From: Achromobacter sp. MYb9
Lineage (GTDB): Bacteria; Pseudomonadota; Gammaproteobacteria; Burkholderiales; Burkholderiaceae_B
Assembly (NCBI RefSeq): GCF_002975275.1
Contig: NZ_PCOQ01000010.1
Coordinates: forward strand, 1 to 64,000
Reading direction: 5' to 3'
DNA length: 64,000 bases
The notes below the pieces were generated by a model. It had not been told where the DNA came from. It did not search any database and was given only the letters and a program-made list of their open reading frames with translations. A program made the position numbers and the translations under genes. Below, piece by piece: positions 7,950-18,485 of the stretch; the first letter of the stretch is position 1; each line of letters begins with the position of its first letter.

Positions 7950-9365
7950 GTGTCCGAAATCTGGCGTTTATCCGCAGTTGAACTTGCCACCCGTATTCGC
8001 AATCGCGACCTGTCCGCCGTGGACGCGGCGCGTAGCGCGCTGGATCGGCTGAATGCCGTGAACCCTGCGGTCAATGCGGTGGTCGACCACCGTCCCGAAG
8101 ACGTGCTGGACCAGGCGGCGGCGGTGGACGCCGCCTTGGCGCGCGGGGAAGACCCCGGCATGTTGGCCGGCGTGCCCGTTACCGTGAAGGTCAATGTGGA
8201 TCAGGCGGGCTATGCCACTACCAACGGCGTCAAGCTGCAGAAGGACCTGATTGCGTCGGTTAATAGCCCTGTCGTCGACAACTTGCGGCGGGCCGGCGCA
8301 GTCATCCTGGGCCGCACCAACACGCCCGCGTTTTCGTTGCGTTGGTTCACGAACAACCTGGTGCATGGCGATACGCGCAATCCGCGCAATACGGCGCTGA
8401 CGCCGGGCGGCTCGTCGGGCGGGGCTGCCTCGGCGGTCGCGGCCGGCATCGGGCATCTGGCGCACGGCACGGACATCGCCGGGTCCATCCGCTATCCCGC
8501 CTATGCGTGCGGTGTGCATGGGCTGCGCCCGTCGCTGGGCCGCGTGGCTGCCTACAACGCCGCCTTGCCGGAGCGTTCGATTGGCGGACAATTAACGGCC
8601 GTGTCGGGGCCGTTGGGGCGCACGATTGCCGATGTGCGTTTGGGGTTGGCAGCGCTGGCCGCGGCCGACCCGCGTGACCCCTGGTGGGTGCCCGCGCCGC
8701 TGGTGGGGCCGGAAGTGCCGCGGCGCGCCGCGCTGTGCGTGAACCCCGAGGGCATGGAAACCGAACCGGCGGTCGTGAAAGCCTTGCAGGAAGCCGCCCG
8801 CAGGCTGACCGAGGCCGGCTGGACGGTAGACACGCTGGATTCGCTTCCGCCGCTGCAAGAGGCCGCTGATCTTCAGATTCGCATGTGGATGGCGGACGGC
8901 TATGACGGCATGTTGGCCGCCGCCGAAAAGGAAGGCGACCCCGGGGCGCTGGTCGCGTTGCGTGGCCAACGCGATAAGGCCGCGGGCGCGGACTTGAACA
9001 ACTTTTCTGCCGTGCTGACGCGTCGCGCGACGCTCACGCGCTTGTGGGAATTGTTCTTCGCGGACTATCCCATCCTGCTTTTGCCGGTGTCGGCCGAACT
9101 GCCGTTTCCGGACAATCTCGACTTGCAGGGCGATGCGGCCTATGCCCGCGTGTGGCGGGCGCAGATGACCCAGATCGGCGTGCCCTTCATGGGTTTGCCC
9201 GCGCTGTCGGTTGCGATGGGGCGCGCCATGAGCAGCGTGGGGCAGAGTCCTGTCGGCGTGCAAATCGTGGCGGGGCGTTACCGGGAAGACCTGTGCCTGG
9301 CGGCAGGCGAAGTGATTGAAGCCGCCGGCGAACCCGTCAGCATCGCGGAGCCCGAGCCGCGTTAG
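7950..9365 (+). CDS. Amidase (amidase-signature family)
   Basis: A 471-residue amidase-signature enzyme. The Ser-cisSer-Lys triad is visible: Lys80 in GVPVTVKVN, Ser155 in TPGGSSGGAA and nucleophile Ser179 in GTDIAGSIRYPA. These enzymes hydrolyse carboxamides to acid and ammonia in the cytoplasm; the substrate is not evident. The GTG start at 7950 is supported by CAGGAG upstream. It sits alone on the plus strand and its stop is one base from that of the convergent GNAT gene. There is no GatB or GatC partner nearby, so a role as GatA is unlikely. Confidence 0.9.
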   Translation: MSEIWRLSAVELATRIRNRDLSAVDAARSALDRLNAVNPAVNAVVDHRPEDVLDQAAAVDAALARGEDPGMLAGVPVTVKVNVDQAGYATTNGVKLQKDLIASVNSPVVDNLRRAGAVILGRTNTPAFSLRWFTNNLVHGDTRNPRNTALTPGGSSGGAASAVAAGIGHLAHGTDIAGSIRYPAYACGVHGLRPSLGRVAAYNAALPERSIGGQLTAVSGPLGRTIADVRLGLAALAAADPRDPWWVPAPLVGPEVPRRAALCVNPEGMETEPAVVKALQEAARRLTEAGWTVDTLDSLPPLQEAADLQIRMWMADGYDGMLAAAEKEGDPGALVALRGQRDKAAGADLNNFSAVLTRRATLTRLWELFFADYPILLLPVSAELPFPDNLDLQGDAAYARVWRAQMTQIGVPFMGLPALSVAMGRAMSSVGQSPVGVQIVAGRYREDLCLAAGEVIEAAGEPVSIAEPEPR

Positions 9366-9366
9366 T

Positions 9367-9909
9367 TCAACGGGGCGTAGTAGCAGGCAGGGGCGTGGCC
9401 CCTTGCCATTCGCTGCGCAGCAACCCCATCATGCCGGTGTCCCAACGCTCGTCCCCCGCCCGGGTGGACGAGCGCCTGATGCCTTCCATGGTGAAACCCA
9501 GCGCCTGGTAAGTACGGATGGCGGGGGTATTGAACATGTAGACGTTCAGCTCCAGGCGCTCGATGCCGGGTGTCTGGAAGGCCTCTTCGATCATCAGCGT
9601 GACCATCGGCCGCGCAAGGCCCTGCCCGCGTTCGGCAGGGGCGATGGCGACGCGGCCCAAGCGGGCATTGCCGTCGCGCCAGTCGTACGCCAACTGCGCA
9701 TGGCCCACGGGCGTGCCATCACGGCAGACCATCCAGCAGCGGCGGTTGGGCGGGCGTGTTTGCCCTTGCGCCAGCATGTCGTCCATCTCCGCTTGCTCCA
9801 GCGGGAACGACAGGTGCGAGCCGCCCCACTGCACGACCTCCGGCAGGCTTGCGAACCAACTGGCCAGCAAGGGAAAGTCCGAATTCGCGAAGGGGCGCAG
9901 GGTCAGCAT
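9367..9909 (-). CDS. GNAT-family N-acetyltransferase (RimJ/RimL-like)
   Basis: A 180-residue GNAT enzyme beginning MLTLRPFANSDFPLLASWF. The acetyl-CoA binding segment is RVAIAPAERGQGLARPM (about 95-111), followed by the YMFNTPAIRTYQALGF segment typical of the RimJ/RimL subgroup. It could acetylate a protein N-terminus or a small amine; the acceptor cannot be told. It lies 46 bp downstream of the hydratase gene on the same strand and is probably the last gene of that unit. Confidence 0.88.
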   Translation of the reverse strand: MLTLRPFANSDFPLLASWFASLPEVVQWGGSHLSFPLEQAEMDDMLAQGQTRPPNRRCWMVCRDGTPVGHAQLAYDWRDGNARLGRVAIAPAERGQGLARPMVTLMIEEAFQTPGIERLELNVYMFNTPAIRTYQALGFTMEGIRRSSTRAGDERWDTGMMGLLRSEWQGATPLPATTPR

Positions 9910-9954
9910 AGGGCGGGCTCTGGTGCGGCTGTGTAGTGCGGGGTGTGCGGCGGC

Positions 9955-10740
9955 TTACTTGCTGAACTTCAGGCGCAGCACGCCAAGATCGCCATACGTG
10001 ATTTCGATGTCTTGATTGACGGGCACGTCCAGGAAGCCGGCATAAGACCCCGTAATGACATGCTGGCCCGCATGCAGGCCCAGGCCCTGCTCGCGCAGGA
10101 AGTTGGCCAGCCAATACAGCCCCGCTTTGGGGTGGCCGTTCGGGTGGAAACCGGCGTGCTGTTCGATTTCCTGGCCGTCGACTGCCAGGGTCAGACTCAT
10201 GCTGGCGGGAGCCGCTTCAGGCGAGGCGATGCGTGGACCCAGCACGATGCCCTGGTTGAACATATGGTCCGCCAGCAGTTCCGGCAGGCTGACATGTTCG
10301 GGGGAAGCATAACGGCAGCCCAGGACTTCCAGCGCGAGCCGCGCGCCGCCGATCGCCGCGTCGACGTCGGCTTCGGAGTAAGGGGTGTCGCGCGCCGGCA
10401 GGTCATGGGCCAGTTCGAACGCGATTTCGGGTTCGATGCGGACGATGGCCGTGCGGCTGGCGATAGGGCCGGCTTCGGCGTAGGCCGTGTTTGACGCGTA
10501 GATCGGCGCCACCACGGTTTTTTCCGGTGACGGCAGTGCGCTTTTCCAGGCCGCGATGCCGTCTTGCCGGATTTCTTGCAGCAACTGCGCGGTGCGCTGC
10601 TGCACGGCGAACGCCTGGCCGAGCGACTGCGGACGGCAGGCGGCGGGCAGCCGAGGGCCGGCGACGCCGGCATCGCGCGCGGCGATCAAGGTGCGGGCCG
10701 CTTCCAGGCTGCCGGGATAGTCTTCGATTCTGATCTGCAT
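9955..10740 (-). CDS. 2-keto-4-pentenoate hydratase-like protein (MhpD/FAH family)
   Basis: A 261-residue protein of the fumarylacetoacetase C-terminal fold, hydratase branch. Metal ligands are expected in the E-x-E of RIEPEIAFEL (about 100-109), and GSYAGFLDVP near the end is the usual substrate-loop segment. Such enzymes add water to 2-hydroxypenta-2,4-dienoate-type compounds in meta-cleavage pathways. No dioxygenase or aldolase partner is adjacent, so the role is open. It begins four bases after the stop of the small membrane protein gene, which suggests co-transcription. Confidence 0.85.
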   Translation of the reverse strand: MQIRIEDYPGSLEAARTLIAARDAGVAGPRLPAACRPQSLGQAFAVQQRTAQLLQEIRQDGIAAWKSALPSPEKTVVAPIYASNTAYAEAGPIASRTAIVRIEPEIAFELAHDLPARDTPYSEADVDAAIGGARLALEVLGCRYASPEHVSLPELLADHMFNQGIVLGPRIASPEAAPASMSLTLAVDGQEIEQHAGFHPNGHPKAGLYWLANFLREQGLGLHAGQHVITGSYAGFLDVPVNQDIEITYGDLGVLRLKFSK

Positions 10741-10744
10741 GGGG

Positions 10745-11125
10745 TCAGGTTCCCAGATAGAGCATGATCCACAGCACGATCATGGCGATAAGACCCAACC
10801 AGCAAGAACCCCAGAACCCCACGATGGGCCACTTCAAGGCCAGGGGCGTCTTTTTGGGATCGACATGGCCAAGCAGGTCGTTGGCGTTGCCGATCAGCCA
10901 GACGCGGGTGCCGGGGAACATCAGACGGAAAAAGTAATCCAGCATGATGGCTGCCTGGATGGACAGCGGGTACTGCTTGAACGGGCGGTGCTGCAGGTAT
11001 GGGTGTTTCAGCGTGGCGTTGATCTGCTTGCTTTTGAAGAAGAACAATACGATGCCGCTGATTGAGCAGGTGATGAAGCAGAGCACGAATAGGCTGAAGG
11101 CCATGGCCATGACGGGTGAATGCAT
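10745..11125 (-). CDS. Small membrane protein of unknown function
   Basis: A 126-residue protein not assigned to a known family. It has a hydrophobic helix near residues 4-26 (VMAMAFSLFVLCFITCSIS) and another near 98-120 (IVGFWGSCWLGLIAMIVLW). Between them is a basic, aromatic loop. The ATG at 11125 places the first helix directly at the N-terminus; a longer in-frame start at 11191 would add 22 residues without membrane character. It lies immediately upstream of the hydratase gene. An inner-membrane location is predicted; no function is suggested. Confidence 0.6.
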   Translation of the reverse strand: MHSPVMAMAFSLFVLCFITCSISGIVLFFFKSKQINATLKHPYLQHRPFKQYPLSIQAAIMLDYFFRLMFPGTRVWLIGNANDLLGHVDPKKTPLALKWPIVGFWGSCWLGLIAMIVLWIMLYLGT

Positions 11126-11282
11126 GGGGGGTCTCGAGAGTGCGCGGCGTGCCGCGTCGGGATGATAAGAAGCCTGGAAAATCCTGGCCATATTGTAGAA
11201 GGCTTGGCGCAGCCCCGTGTTCAGGGCTGCGTCAGCGATGCGCAGGTGCCGAGGTTCCCCCGGCGTGCGCGGCGGCCGGAGA

Positions 11283-12563
11283 TCAGCCGCGCGTCTGGCC
11301 TTCGCCGCTTAGTACCCATTTCAGCGTGGTCAAACCTTCAAGGCCGACCGGGCCACGGGCATGCAGGCGGTTCGTGGAAATTCCGATCTCTGCGCCCAGG
11401 CCGTACTCGAAGCCATCGGCGAAGCAGGTCGGCAGATTGACATAGACCGAGCTGGAATCGACCTCGCGCTGGAAGCGTTGCGCGGCCGACAGGTCTTCCG
11501 TGACGATGGCGTCGGTGTGGCCGGAGCCCCAGCGCGCGATGTGCTCGATGGCGTCGTCCAGCGTGTCGACGATGCGCACGGCCAGGATCGGGCCCAGGTA
11601 TTCCGTGCCCCAATCTTCGTCCGTGGCCGGGGTGATGTGCGGCAGCAGGGCCAGCGTTCGCGGGCAACCGCGCAGTTCCACGCCGTGCTCGATGAAGGCG
11701 GCGGCCAGCGCGGGCAGGATGGAAACGGACGCCACGGCGTCGACCAGCAGCGTTTCCATGGCGCCGCAGATGCCGTAACGGTAGGTCTTGGCGTTGAACG
11801 CGATGCTGTGCGCCTTGTCGGGATCGGCTGCCGCGTCGATATAGATATGGCAATTGCCATCCAGATGCTTGATGAGCGGCACGCGCGCTTCTTGCGACAG
11901 GCGGGCGATGAGGCCCTTGCCACCGCGCGGCACGATGACGTCGATATGTTCGGTCATGGTGATGAGCTTGCCCACGGCGGCGCGGTCGGCCGTGGCCACG
12001 ACCTGCACGGCGTCCGGCGGCAGGCCCGCGGCGGCCAGCCCCGTTTGCACGACCCGGCCCAACGCGATATTCGAGTGGAGCGCTTCGCTGCCGCCGCGCA
12101 GGATGGCGGCGTTGCCGGACTTCAGGCACAGCGCGGCGGCGTCGATCGTGACGTTGGGGCGCGATTCATAGATGATGCCGATCACGCCCAGCGGAACACG
12201 CATCTGGGCCACGCGCATGCCGTTGGGGCGCACGGTGGTGGCGGTGATGCTGCCGATGGGATCGGGCAGGGCGGCGATCTGGCGCAGGCCCTCTGCCATG
12301 TGGGCAAGGGTCTTGTCGGATAGCGTCAGGCGGTCCAGCAAGGCGGGGTCCAGGCCGTTGGCGCGGGCGGCGGCAACATCTTTTTCATTGGCGGCCTTCA
12401 GCTCGTCGTGGCTGGCGGCCAGCGCGTCGGCCATCGCCAGCAGCGCCTTGTTCTTGGCGGCGCTATTGGCCCGCATCATGGCGCGCGAAGCGCGGCGGGC
12501 ATTCTCGCCCAGGGTCAGCATGGCGTGTTCGATGGAGGACGAAGACATGGCGGCGTCGATCAT
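11283..12563 (-). CDS. proA: Glutamate-5-semialdehyde dehydrogenase (gamma-glutamyl phosphate reductase)
   Basis: A 426-residue ProA. It reduces gamma-glutamyl phosphate to glutamate-5-semialdehyde with NADPH in proline synthesis. The catalytic Cys266 is in [13 protein letters not shown], and [14 protein letters not shown] and LGAEIGIST are ProA-specific segments. Length matches the family. ATG at 12563 is used; an in-frame ATG at 12548 ([10 protein letters not shown]) is equally plausible, as neither has a strong ribosome site. It lies downstream of holA on the same strand with a 104-bp gap. The partner proB is not in the window. Confidence 0.95.
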   Translation of the reverse strand: MIDAAMSSSSIEHAMLTLGENARRASRAMMRANSAAKNKALLAMADALAASHDELKAANEKDVAAARANGLDPALLDRLTLSDKTLAHMAEGLRQIAALPDPIGSITATTVRPNGMRVAQMRVPLGVIGIIYESRPNVTIDAAALCLKSGNAAILRGGSEALHSNIALGRVVQTGLAAAGLPPDAVQVVATADRAAVGKLITMTEHIDVIVPRGGKGLIARLSQEARVPLIKHLDGNCHIYIDAAADPDKAHSIAFNAKTYRYGICGAMETLLVDAVASVSILPALAAAFIEHGVELRGCPRTLALLPHITPATDEDWGTEYLGPILAVRIVDTLDDAIEHIARWGSGHTDAIVTEDLSAAQRFQREVDSSSVYVNLPTCFADGFEYGLGAEIGISTNRLHARGPVGLEGLTTLKWVLSGEGQTRG

Positions 12564-12667
12564 GGAGTGGGGGCGGCGCAGGCGCCGTCTAAAGATTCAG
12601 TGTATATCCGGCTGGAAGGCCGGGCGTAGGGGGCGGTAGCGAGGCGAAGGCGGCGGCAATGCCGCCT

Positions 12668-13723
12668 TCACGGTCGTCCGCCGGCGGCGGCCACGCGCAG
12701 CGCCAGCCGGGTCATTTCTTCCCAGGGGTCGGACAGGCGACCGGGCACGGAAAGGCCCTTGATCAGACGGTCGACGTCGTGGGCATGCTGTACCGCAGCC
12801 GGCCAGACGCCGGGCTGCACCCGGCCAAGGGCTTGCAGCGCCAGCCGTTCGTGCGCGCCAAAGATGCGCAGCCGGCGCATCAGGCCGCCGGCGTCCTGCC
12901 CCAGCGCGCGCGCTTCCGCGACGCGGGCCAGCAGACGGATCTCTTCGCCGACTGCCCACAGCACCAGCGGCAGCGCTTCGCCTTCGGCGCGCAAGCCGTC
13001 GATCATGCGGATGGTGCGGGAGATGTCGCCGGCCAGCATGGCGTCGCGCAGACCGAAGACGTCGTAGCGGGCGACGTTCAGCACGGCGCGTTCAACGTCT
13101 TCCGAGGCCAGTTGGCCTTCGGGATAGAGCAGTCCGAGTTTCTGGATTTCCTGGTGCGCGGCCAGCAGGTTGCCTTCGACCTTGTCCGCCATCCATTGCA
13201 GCGTCGCGCTGTCGGCGCGCTGGTTCTGGCGGGCCAACCGCATTCCGACCCAGGCCGGCAGCCGGCCGCGTTCGATATTGGCAATGTCGACCATCACGCC
13301 GCCGCGGGCAAGCGCCTGGACCCAGCGGCTTTCGCGGGTGGCCTTGTCCAGGCGGGGCAGGGCGATCAGGACCAGGGTGTCCGCATCGGGCTGTTTTTCG
13401 GCCTGCTCGGCCAGCTTGGCCAAGGTGTCGGCACCGGACTTTCCGGGCTTGCCAGTGGGGATCTTGATTTCAAGGATGCGGCGGTCGCCGAACAGCGAGA
13501 CGCTTTGAGTGGCGGCGGTGACCGCGCTCCAATCGCTGCGCGCGTCCATCACCATGGACAGGCGTTCGGTGTAGCCGGCGTTGCGCGCCGAGGCGCGCAA
13601 CGCGTCAACCGCTTCGGTCACCAGCAGGGGCTCATCGCCCGATACCGTGTACATCGCGGCGAGCCGGTTGCCCGGCCGCTGCAGATGTTCGGCCAGCCGG
13701 TCCGCGTCCATAGACTGTGCCAT
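12668..13723 (-). CDS. holA: DNA polymerase III delta subunit
   Basis: A 351-residue HolA, the clamp-loader subunit that opens the beta sliding clamp. Family features include YTVSGDEPLLVTEAVDALR near the N-terminus, SLFGDRRILEIKIP and the C-terminal helical collar segment. The gene begins four bases after the stop of lptE, consistent with the conserved leuS-lptE-holA order of many proteobacteria. A core gene with no visible defect. Confidence 0.95.
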   Translation of the reverse strand: MAQSMDADRLAEHLQRPGNRLAAMYTVSGDEPLLVTEAVDALRASARNAGYTERLSMVMDARSDWSAVTAATQSVSLFGDRRILEIKIPTGKPGKSGADTLAKLAEQAEKQPDADTLVLIALPRLDKATRESRWVQALARGGVMVDIANIERGRLPAWVGMRLARQNQRADSATLQWMADKVEGNLLAAHQEIQKLGLLYPEGQLASEDVERAVLNVARYDVFGLRDAMLAGDISRTIRMIDGLRAEGEALPLVLWAVGEEIRLLARVAEARALGQDAGGLMRRLRIFGAHERLALQALGRVQPGVWPAAVQHAHDVDRLIKGLSVPGRLSDPWEEMTRLALRVAAAGGRP

Positions 13724-13726
13724 GGG

Positions 13727-14401
13727 CTAGCGGAGGTTGGCCGGGTCAGTGGTGGACGGCGTCTGCCACGGCGTGGGCGTGCGCGGCGGTTGCGGCGCGG
13801 TCGGGTCGTACAGCGGGATTTCGCCGTTTTCGCCGCGCTCCTCGGCGTTCTCGAAGGCGCGACGCACGTCAGGCGCGGTCATGCGGCGCAGCACGCGGGT
13901 GACGAGATCGCGCTGCATGGCCTTGTACAACGAGTCAATCTGGCCTTGCTTGGCTTGCACGACCTGATCGTCATAGGGCATTTCGCGGTAGAGCGACAGC
14001 GTGGTGTCCGGGATCAGCGCGCGCCCCTTGTTGTCGATCAGGCGGAACGTGTAGTTGATGGCAAGCTCGTATTCCTCGACACGGCCTTGGGCGTTCAGCG
14101 AAACCTCGCGCAGCGTGCGCGAGTCCGAGACCTGCTGGAGGATCGCCTCTGCGTCCTTGGGGCTGTCCACGAGTTTCGTGTCGGGCGAGGCCGCGCGCAG
14201 CGACCGGCGCACGTCGGCGCCGAACTGGGTGCTGTCGGGGATACCGACATACAAGGTCTTGAACGGCATCGGGGTGACTCCCCGCAATGCGAAACCGCAA
14301 GCGGAGAGCAGCATGAACAGCGCCAGGCAGGCGCCGCGCAGCAGCCTGGATTGGCGGGAGGAGTGCGTTTGTTGCCCGGCGAAGTACATGCTTGACCTCA
14401 T
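13727..14401 (-). CDS. lptE: LPS-assembly lipoprotein LptE
   Basis: A 224-residue outer-membrane lipoprotein that plugs and helps assemble LptD for lipopolysaccharide export. The lipobox LLSAC places the lipidated Cys near residue 35, then CGFALRGVTPMPFKTLYVG is the family signature. The tail is Pro/Thr-rich. Its ATG overlaps the leuS stop in a TGATG arrangement, implying translational coupling. An internal Met at residue 5 gives a shorter signal peptide and could be the real start. Sits between leuS and holA as in other proteobacteria. Confidence 0.93.
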   Translation of the reverse strand: MRSSMYFAGQQTHSSRQSRLLRGACLALFMLLSACGFALRGVTPMPFKTLYVGIPDSTQFGADVRRSLRAASPDTKLVDSPKDAEAILQQVSDSRTLREVSLNAQGRVEEYELAINYTFRLIDNKGRALIPDTTLSLYREMPYDDQVVQAKQGQIDSLYKAMQRDLVTRVLRRMTAPDVRRAFENAEERGENGEIPLYDPTAPQPPRTPTPWQTPSTTDPANLR

Positions 14402-17058
14402 CAGCCTACGACGTTGACCAGTTTGCCCGGAACCACGATAACGCGCTTGGGCGGGCGGCCTTCAAGGAAGCGGGTGACTTCTTCCTGGCTGGCGGCAAGC
14501 TTCTCGATGTCTTCGCGGGCAGCGGCGGCGGCTACGCGGATCGAGCCGCGCAACTTGCCGTTGACCTGGAGCATCAGCTCGATTTCGTCCGCGATCAACG
14601 CTGCTTCGTCCACATGCGGCCACGGCGCGTCCAGCAGGTCGCCCAGTTCCTTGGCGTACCCGAGGTCTTGCCACAGGTGCCACGTGATGTGCGGGACGAT
14701 CGGGTACAGCACGCGCAGCAGCACGCCGAGGGTTTCGGCGTAGGCGGCGTCGGACGCGGCGTCTTCGGACAGCTTGGCGTCGTCGATGGCGTTCAGCATT
14801 TTCATGCAGGCGGACACGACGGTGTTGTACTGGATGCGCTGGTAGTCGTAGTCGGCCTGCTTGAGCAGCGTATAGACCTCGCGGCGCAGATCCTTGACGG
14901 CGGCCTGGGCTTGCGACCAGTCGGCGCCATTGGCCAGGCCGCGCGCCACGGCGTCGCGGCGGGCGTAGCTGATCGACCAGAGGCGGCGCAGGAAGCGGTT
15001 CGAGCCTTCGACACCGGAGTCGGACCATTCAAGGGTCTGCTCGGGCGGGCTGGCGAACATGACGAACAGGCGGGCGGTGTCGGCGCCCAGCGTGTCGATC
15101 AGCGATTGCGGATCGACGCCGTTGTTCTTCGACTTGGACATTGTGCCCACGCCGCCGTAGGTGATGGTCGAGCCGTCCGACTTCAGTTTGGCGCCGGTGA
15201 TGGCGCCGCGGTCGTCATAGACGTTTTCGACATCTTCGGGCCAGAAATACTCGATGCCCCCCTGGGGCGTCTTGCGCGAATAGATGTGGTTCAGCACCAT
15301 GCCCTGGCACAGCAGCTTGGTGAAGGGCTCGTCGAAGTTGAGCAAGCCCATGTCGCGCATGACCTTGGTCCAGAAACGGGCGTACAGCAAGTGCAGCACG
15401 GCGTGCTCGATGCCGCCGATGTACTGGTCCATCGGCATCCAGTAGTCATTGCGCGCGTCGACCATGGAGGTGTCGTTGCCAGGCGAGGTATAGCGCATGA
15501 AGTACCAGGACGAGTCCACGAACGTGTCCATCGTGTCCGTTTCGCGGCGTGCGGGCTTGCCGCAGCTTGGGCAGGCGCAGGACAGGAAGGCTTCGTTCTT
15601 GGCCAGCGGATTGCCGCTGCCGTCGGGGATCAGGTCGTCGGGCAGGACAACGGGCAGGTCTTTTTCGGGGACCGGGACGGGGCCGCAATCCGCGCAGTGG
15701 ATGATGGGGATCGGGGTGCCCCAGTAGCGCTGGCGCGAGATGCCCCAGTCGCGCAAGCGCCACGTGGTCTGCTTTTCACCCAAGCCCAGCGCGCCCAGGT
15801 CGGCGGCGATGGCGTCCACGGCTTCCTTGTGCGACAGGCCGTCGTACTTGCCGGAATGGATGGTGCGGCCGGATTGCTTGTCGCCGTACCATTCCTGCCA
15901 GGCGTCGGTGGAATAGTCCTTGCCGGCGACGTCCACGACCTGGACGATGGGCAGATCGTATTTCTTGGCGAAGGCGAAATCGCGCTCGTCGTGTGCGGGC
16001 ACGCCCATGACGGCGCCGTCGCCGTAGGTCATCAACACGTAGTTGCCCACCCAGACTTCGACGTCGGCGCCCGTGACCGGGTGCGTGACAAACAGGCCCG
16101 TGGGCATGCCTTCTTTTTCACGCGTGGCCATTTCGGCCTCGGTCGTGCCGCCCAGCTTGCACTGTTCGATGAACGACGACAGCTGCGGATTGGTGCGCGC
16201 GGCATGCGTGGCCAGGGGGTGCTCCGGCGCCACGGCGCAGAACGTCACGCCCATGATGGTGTCGGCACGGGTGGTGAAGACGTACAGCTTGCCGTCCTGG
16301 ATCAGTTGGCCGTCCTGGCCGGCGATCTGGTGCGGGAAGGCGAAACGCAGGCCCTCGGACTTGCCGATCCAGTTCTCCTGCATCAGGCGAACACGCTCGG
16401 GCCAGCCCGGCAGGTCGTTCTGGACGGCGCCCAGCAGCTCGTCGGCGTAGTCGGTGATGCGCAGGTAGTAGCCGGGGATCTCACGCTTTTCAACCAGCGC
16501 GCCAGAGCGCCAGCCGCGGCCATCGATGACTTGTTCGTTGGCCAGCACGGTCTGGTCTACCGGATCCCAGTTCACGACCTGGGTCTTGCGGTAGGCCACG
16601 CCCTTTTCCAGCATTTTCAGGAACAGCCACTGGTTCCATTTGTAGTACTGCGGATCGCAGGCGCACATTTCGCGCGTCCAGTCGATCGCCAGACCCATCG
16701 CCTTCATCTGCTTCTTCATATAAGCGATGTTGTCGTAGGTCCATTTGGCCGGGGGAACCTTGGACTTGATGGCGGCGTTTTCCGCCGGCATGCCGAAGGC
16801 GTCCCAACCCATGGGCATCAGGACGTTATAGCCACGCATGCGCAACTGGCGCGCCATCATGTCGTTGATGGTGTAGTTGCGCACGTGGCCCATATGCAGC
16901 TTGCCGCTGGGGTAGGGCAGCATCGAGCAGGCGTAGAACTTCGGCTTTTCGGAGCCGTCGGCGTTCTTCGCGTGTTCGTGGACCAGATAGGCGTCGCGGG
17001 CCTGCCAGTCTTGATGGGCGGCCGCTTCGACGGTAGTGGGGAGGTAACGTTCCTGCAT
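14401..17058 (-). CDS. leuS: Leucyl-tRNA synthetase
   Basis: An 885-residue class Ia synthetase charging tRNA-Leu. HMGH lies at residues 55-58, and the KMSKS loop appears as TMSKSKNNG near 639. A central editing domain contains TTRADTIMG, and VNGKLRG is near the C-terminus. The ATG at 17058 (MQERYLP) gives the usual family length; an in-frame TTG at 17121 would add 21 residues. The stop codon overlaps the lptE start. A TATAAT hexamer on this strand at 17130-17135 may be its -10 element. Confidence 0.96.
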   Translation of the reverse strand: MQERYLPTTVEAAAHQDWQARDAYLVHEHAKNADGSEKPKFYACSMLPYPSGKLHMGHVRNYTINDMMARQLRMRGYNVLMPMGWDAFGMPAENAAIKSKVPPAKWTYDNIAYMKKQMKAMGLAIDWTREMCACDPQYYKWNQWLFLKMLEKGVAYRKTQVVNWDPVDQTVLANEQVIDGRGWRSGALVEKREIPGYYLRITDYADELLGAVQNDLPGWPERVRLMQENWIGKSEGLRFAFPHQIAGQDGQLIQDGKLYVFTTRADTIMGVTFCAVAPEHPLATHAARTNPQLSSFIEQCKLGGTTEAEMATREKEGMPTGLFVTHPVTGADVEVWVGNYVLMTYGDGAVMGVPAHDERDFAFAKKYDLPIVQVVDVAGKDYSTDAWQEWYGDKQSGRTIHSGKYDGLSHKEAVDAIAADLGALGLGEKQTTWRLRDWGISRQRYWGTPIPIIHCADCGPVPVPEKDLPVVLPDDLIPDGSGNPLAKNEAFLSCACPSCGKPARRETDTMDTFVDSSWYFMRYTSPGNDTSMVDARNDYWMPMDQYIGGIEHAVLHLLYARFWTKVMRDMGLLNFDEPFTKLLCQGMVLNHIYSRKTPQGGIEYFWPEDVENVYDDRGAITGAKLKSDGSTITYGGVGTMSKSKNNGVDPQSLIDTLGADTARLFVMFASPPEQTLEWSDSGVEGSNRFLRRLWSISYARRDAVARGLANGADWSQAQAAVKDLRREVYTLLKQADYDYQRIQYNTVVSACMKMLNAIDDAKLSEDAASDAAYAETLGVLLRVLYPIVPHITWHLWQDLGYAKELGDLLDAPWPHVDEAALIADEIELMLQVNGKLRGSIRVAAAAAREDIEKLAASQEEVTRFLEGRPPKRVIVVPGKLVNVVG

Positions 17059-17129
17059 GGGCTCGGGCACGGTGGCAAAAAAGGGTGAGCCGCCCTGCCG
17101 CGCGGACGCGGTGGCGGTCAAAACCCCTG

Positions 17130-17135
17130 ATTATA
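17130..17135 (-). promoter_or_regulatory. Possible -10 box for leuS
   Basis: Read on the minus strand this is a perfect TATAAT, 72 bp upstream of the leuS ATG and just after the stop of the MFS gene. No convincing -35 hexamer is seen 16-18 bp upstream, so the call is tentative. Confidence 0.35.
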
Positions 17136-17142
17136 GGAGGTG

Positions 17143-18375
17143 CTAGGCGCGGGCAGGGGACGGAGCCGTTTCCGGGATGCGCGCACTGGGCGACAAGGCG
17201 CCATATGCCAACGTAACAACGCCCAGGACGGCGCCCGCGGTGACCACGCCGGGCCAGCCAAAATGGGCGTAAAGCCAGGACGATACCAGTGAACCGGTCG
17301 CCCCGCCGATGAAGTAGCAGGTCATGTAGCCCGCGGTCAGCCGGCTGCGGGCCTCCGGGCGCAGGCGGTAGAGGGCGCTGCTATTGGTGACATGGACGCC
17401 CTGGATTGCCAGATCCTGGACCAGGATGCCCGCAAGCAGCGCGATCACCGAGGCCTGGCCGAAGGCCATCAGCCCCCAGGAACCCAGCAGCAACAGCAGG
17501 CCGACGCGGGTGGCCAGGTTGCCCAGGCCGCGGTCGGCCAGGCGGCCGAACCGGTTGGCGGCGTAGGCGCCCGCGGCGCCCGCCAGGCCGAACAATCCGA
17601 TCGTGGTGTTGCTGTATCCATAGGGCGGACTCGCCAGCAGGAAGGTCAGCGGCGTCCAGAGCATGCTGAAGGCGGCGAACAGCAGGAAGCCCAGCAGCGA
17701 CCTGGCGCGGAACAGCGGTTCTTCGACGAACATGCGCAGGATCGAACCCAGCAACCGCGGGTAGCTCATTGACGTCGGACTCTGATAGCGCGGAAGCAGG
17801 CGCCACAGGGCGACGGACATTCCGGCCATCAGGATCGCGGCGACCCAGTACACCGTGCGCCAGCTGCCCACGTCGGCCAGCGCGCCTGCCACGGTGCGGG
17901 CCAGCAGAATGCCCAGCAACAGGCCGCTCATCACGGTGCCTACCGCCTTGCCCCGTTCGTGCGGCGCCGCGAGCGTGGCTGCGAACGGCACCAGGATCTG
18001 GGCGACGACGGACAGCATGCCGGTCAAGGCGGTGCCGACCAGCAGGACGGCGATGCTGGTCGCGAAGGACGAAATCAGCAAGCCGCCCGCCGACAGCAGC
18101 GTCATCAGCACGATCAGGCTGCGGCGCTCGAACATGTCGCCCAGCGGCACCAGCAGCATCAGCCCCAGCGCATAGCTGAGCTGCGCGGTGGTGACGATGG
18201 CGCCGGCCGTCGCGTTGGACAGGGAAAACTGCTGGCCGATCGTATGCAGCAGCGGTTGGGCGTAGTAGTTGCTGGCGACGGCAAGGCCGGTGGCGACCGA
18301 CATCAGCAGGATGATCGGCGCGGTCAGCGCTGGCGTCGCGGGGGGAGTCGTCTTGGCGGGTGAAGCGGGAGTCAT
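17143..18375 (-). CDS. MFS transporter, DHA1-type
   Basis: A 410-residue, 12-helix MFS protein. SNYYAQPLLHTIGQQF in the first loop and LLVPLGDMFERRSLIV as motif A are typical of the YgaY/YfcJ-like efflux branch. The ATG at 18375 is chosen since the hydrophobic core starts about 20 residues later. It lies 123 bp downstream of a MarR gene on the same strand, so control by that regulator is likely. The spacer carries two sets of tandem repeats. Substrate unknown. Confidence 0.88.
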   Translation of the reverse strand: MTPASPAKTTPPATPALTAPIILLMSVATGLAVASNYYAQPLLHTIGQQFSLSNATAGAIVTTAQLSYALGLMLLVPLGDMFERRSLIVLMTLLSAGGLLISSFATSIAVLLVGTALTGMLSVVAQILVPFAATLAAPHERGKAVGTVMSGLLLGILLARTVAGALADVGSWRTVYWVAAILMAGMSVALWRLLPRYQSPTSMSYPRLLGSILRMFVEEPLFRARSLLGFLLFAAFSMLWTPLTFLLASPPYGYSNTTIGLFGLAGAAGAYAANRFGRLADRGLGNLATRVGLLLLLGSWGLMAFGQASVIALLAGILVQDLAIQGVHVTNSSALYRLRPEARSRLTAGYMTCYFIGGATGSLVSSWLYAHFGWPGVVTAGAVLGVVTLAYGALSPSARIPETAPSPARA

Positions 18376-18420
18376 GGAGGGCAGGCGGGAGATGGTGCGG
18401 GGGCGTGTGGCCGACGGCCG

Positions 18421-18472
18421 GAGGCAAAAGCAGGAGGCAAAAGCAGGAGGCAAAAGCAGGAGGCAAAAGCAG
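18421..18472. repeat. Four tandem copies of a 13-bp unit
   Basis: The unit GAGGCAAAAGCAG occurs four times without mismatch, and lies between the MarR stop and the MFS start. The region is non-coding on this reading, and the unit is a possible site of copy-number variation between strains. Confidence 0.85.
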
Positions 18473-18485
18473 GAAAAATGCGGGC

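Noticed and set aside
14392-17088. Very long open frame on the plus strand opposite leuS
   Set aside because: It is the mirror of a GC-rich conserved gene. The translation has no family features, while the minus strand encodes a full leucyl-tRNA synthetase.
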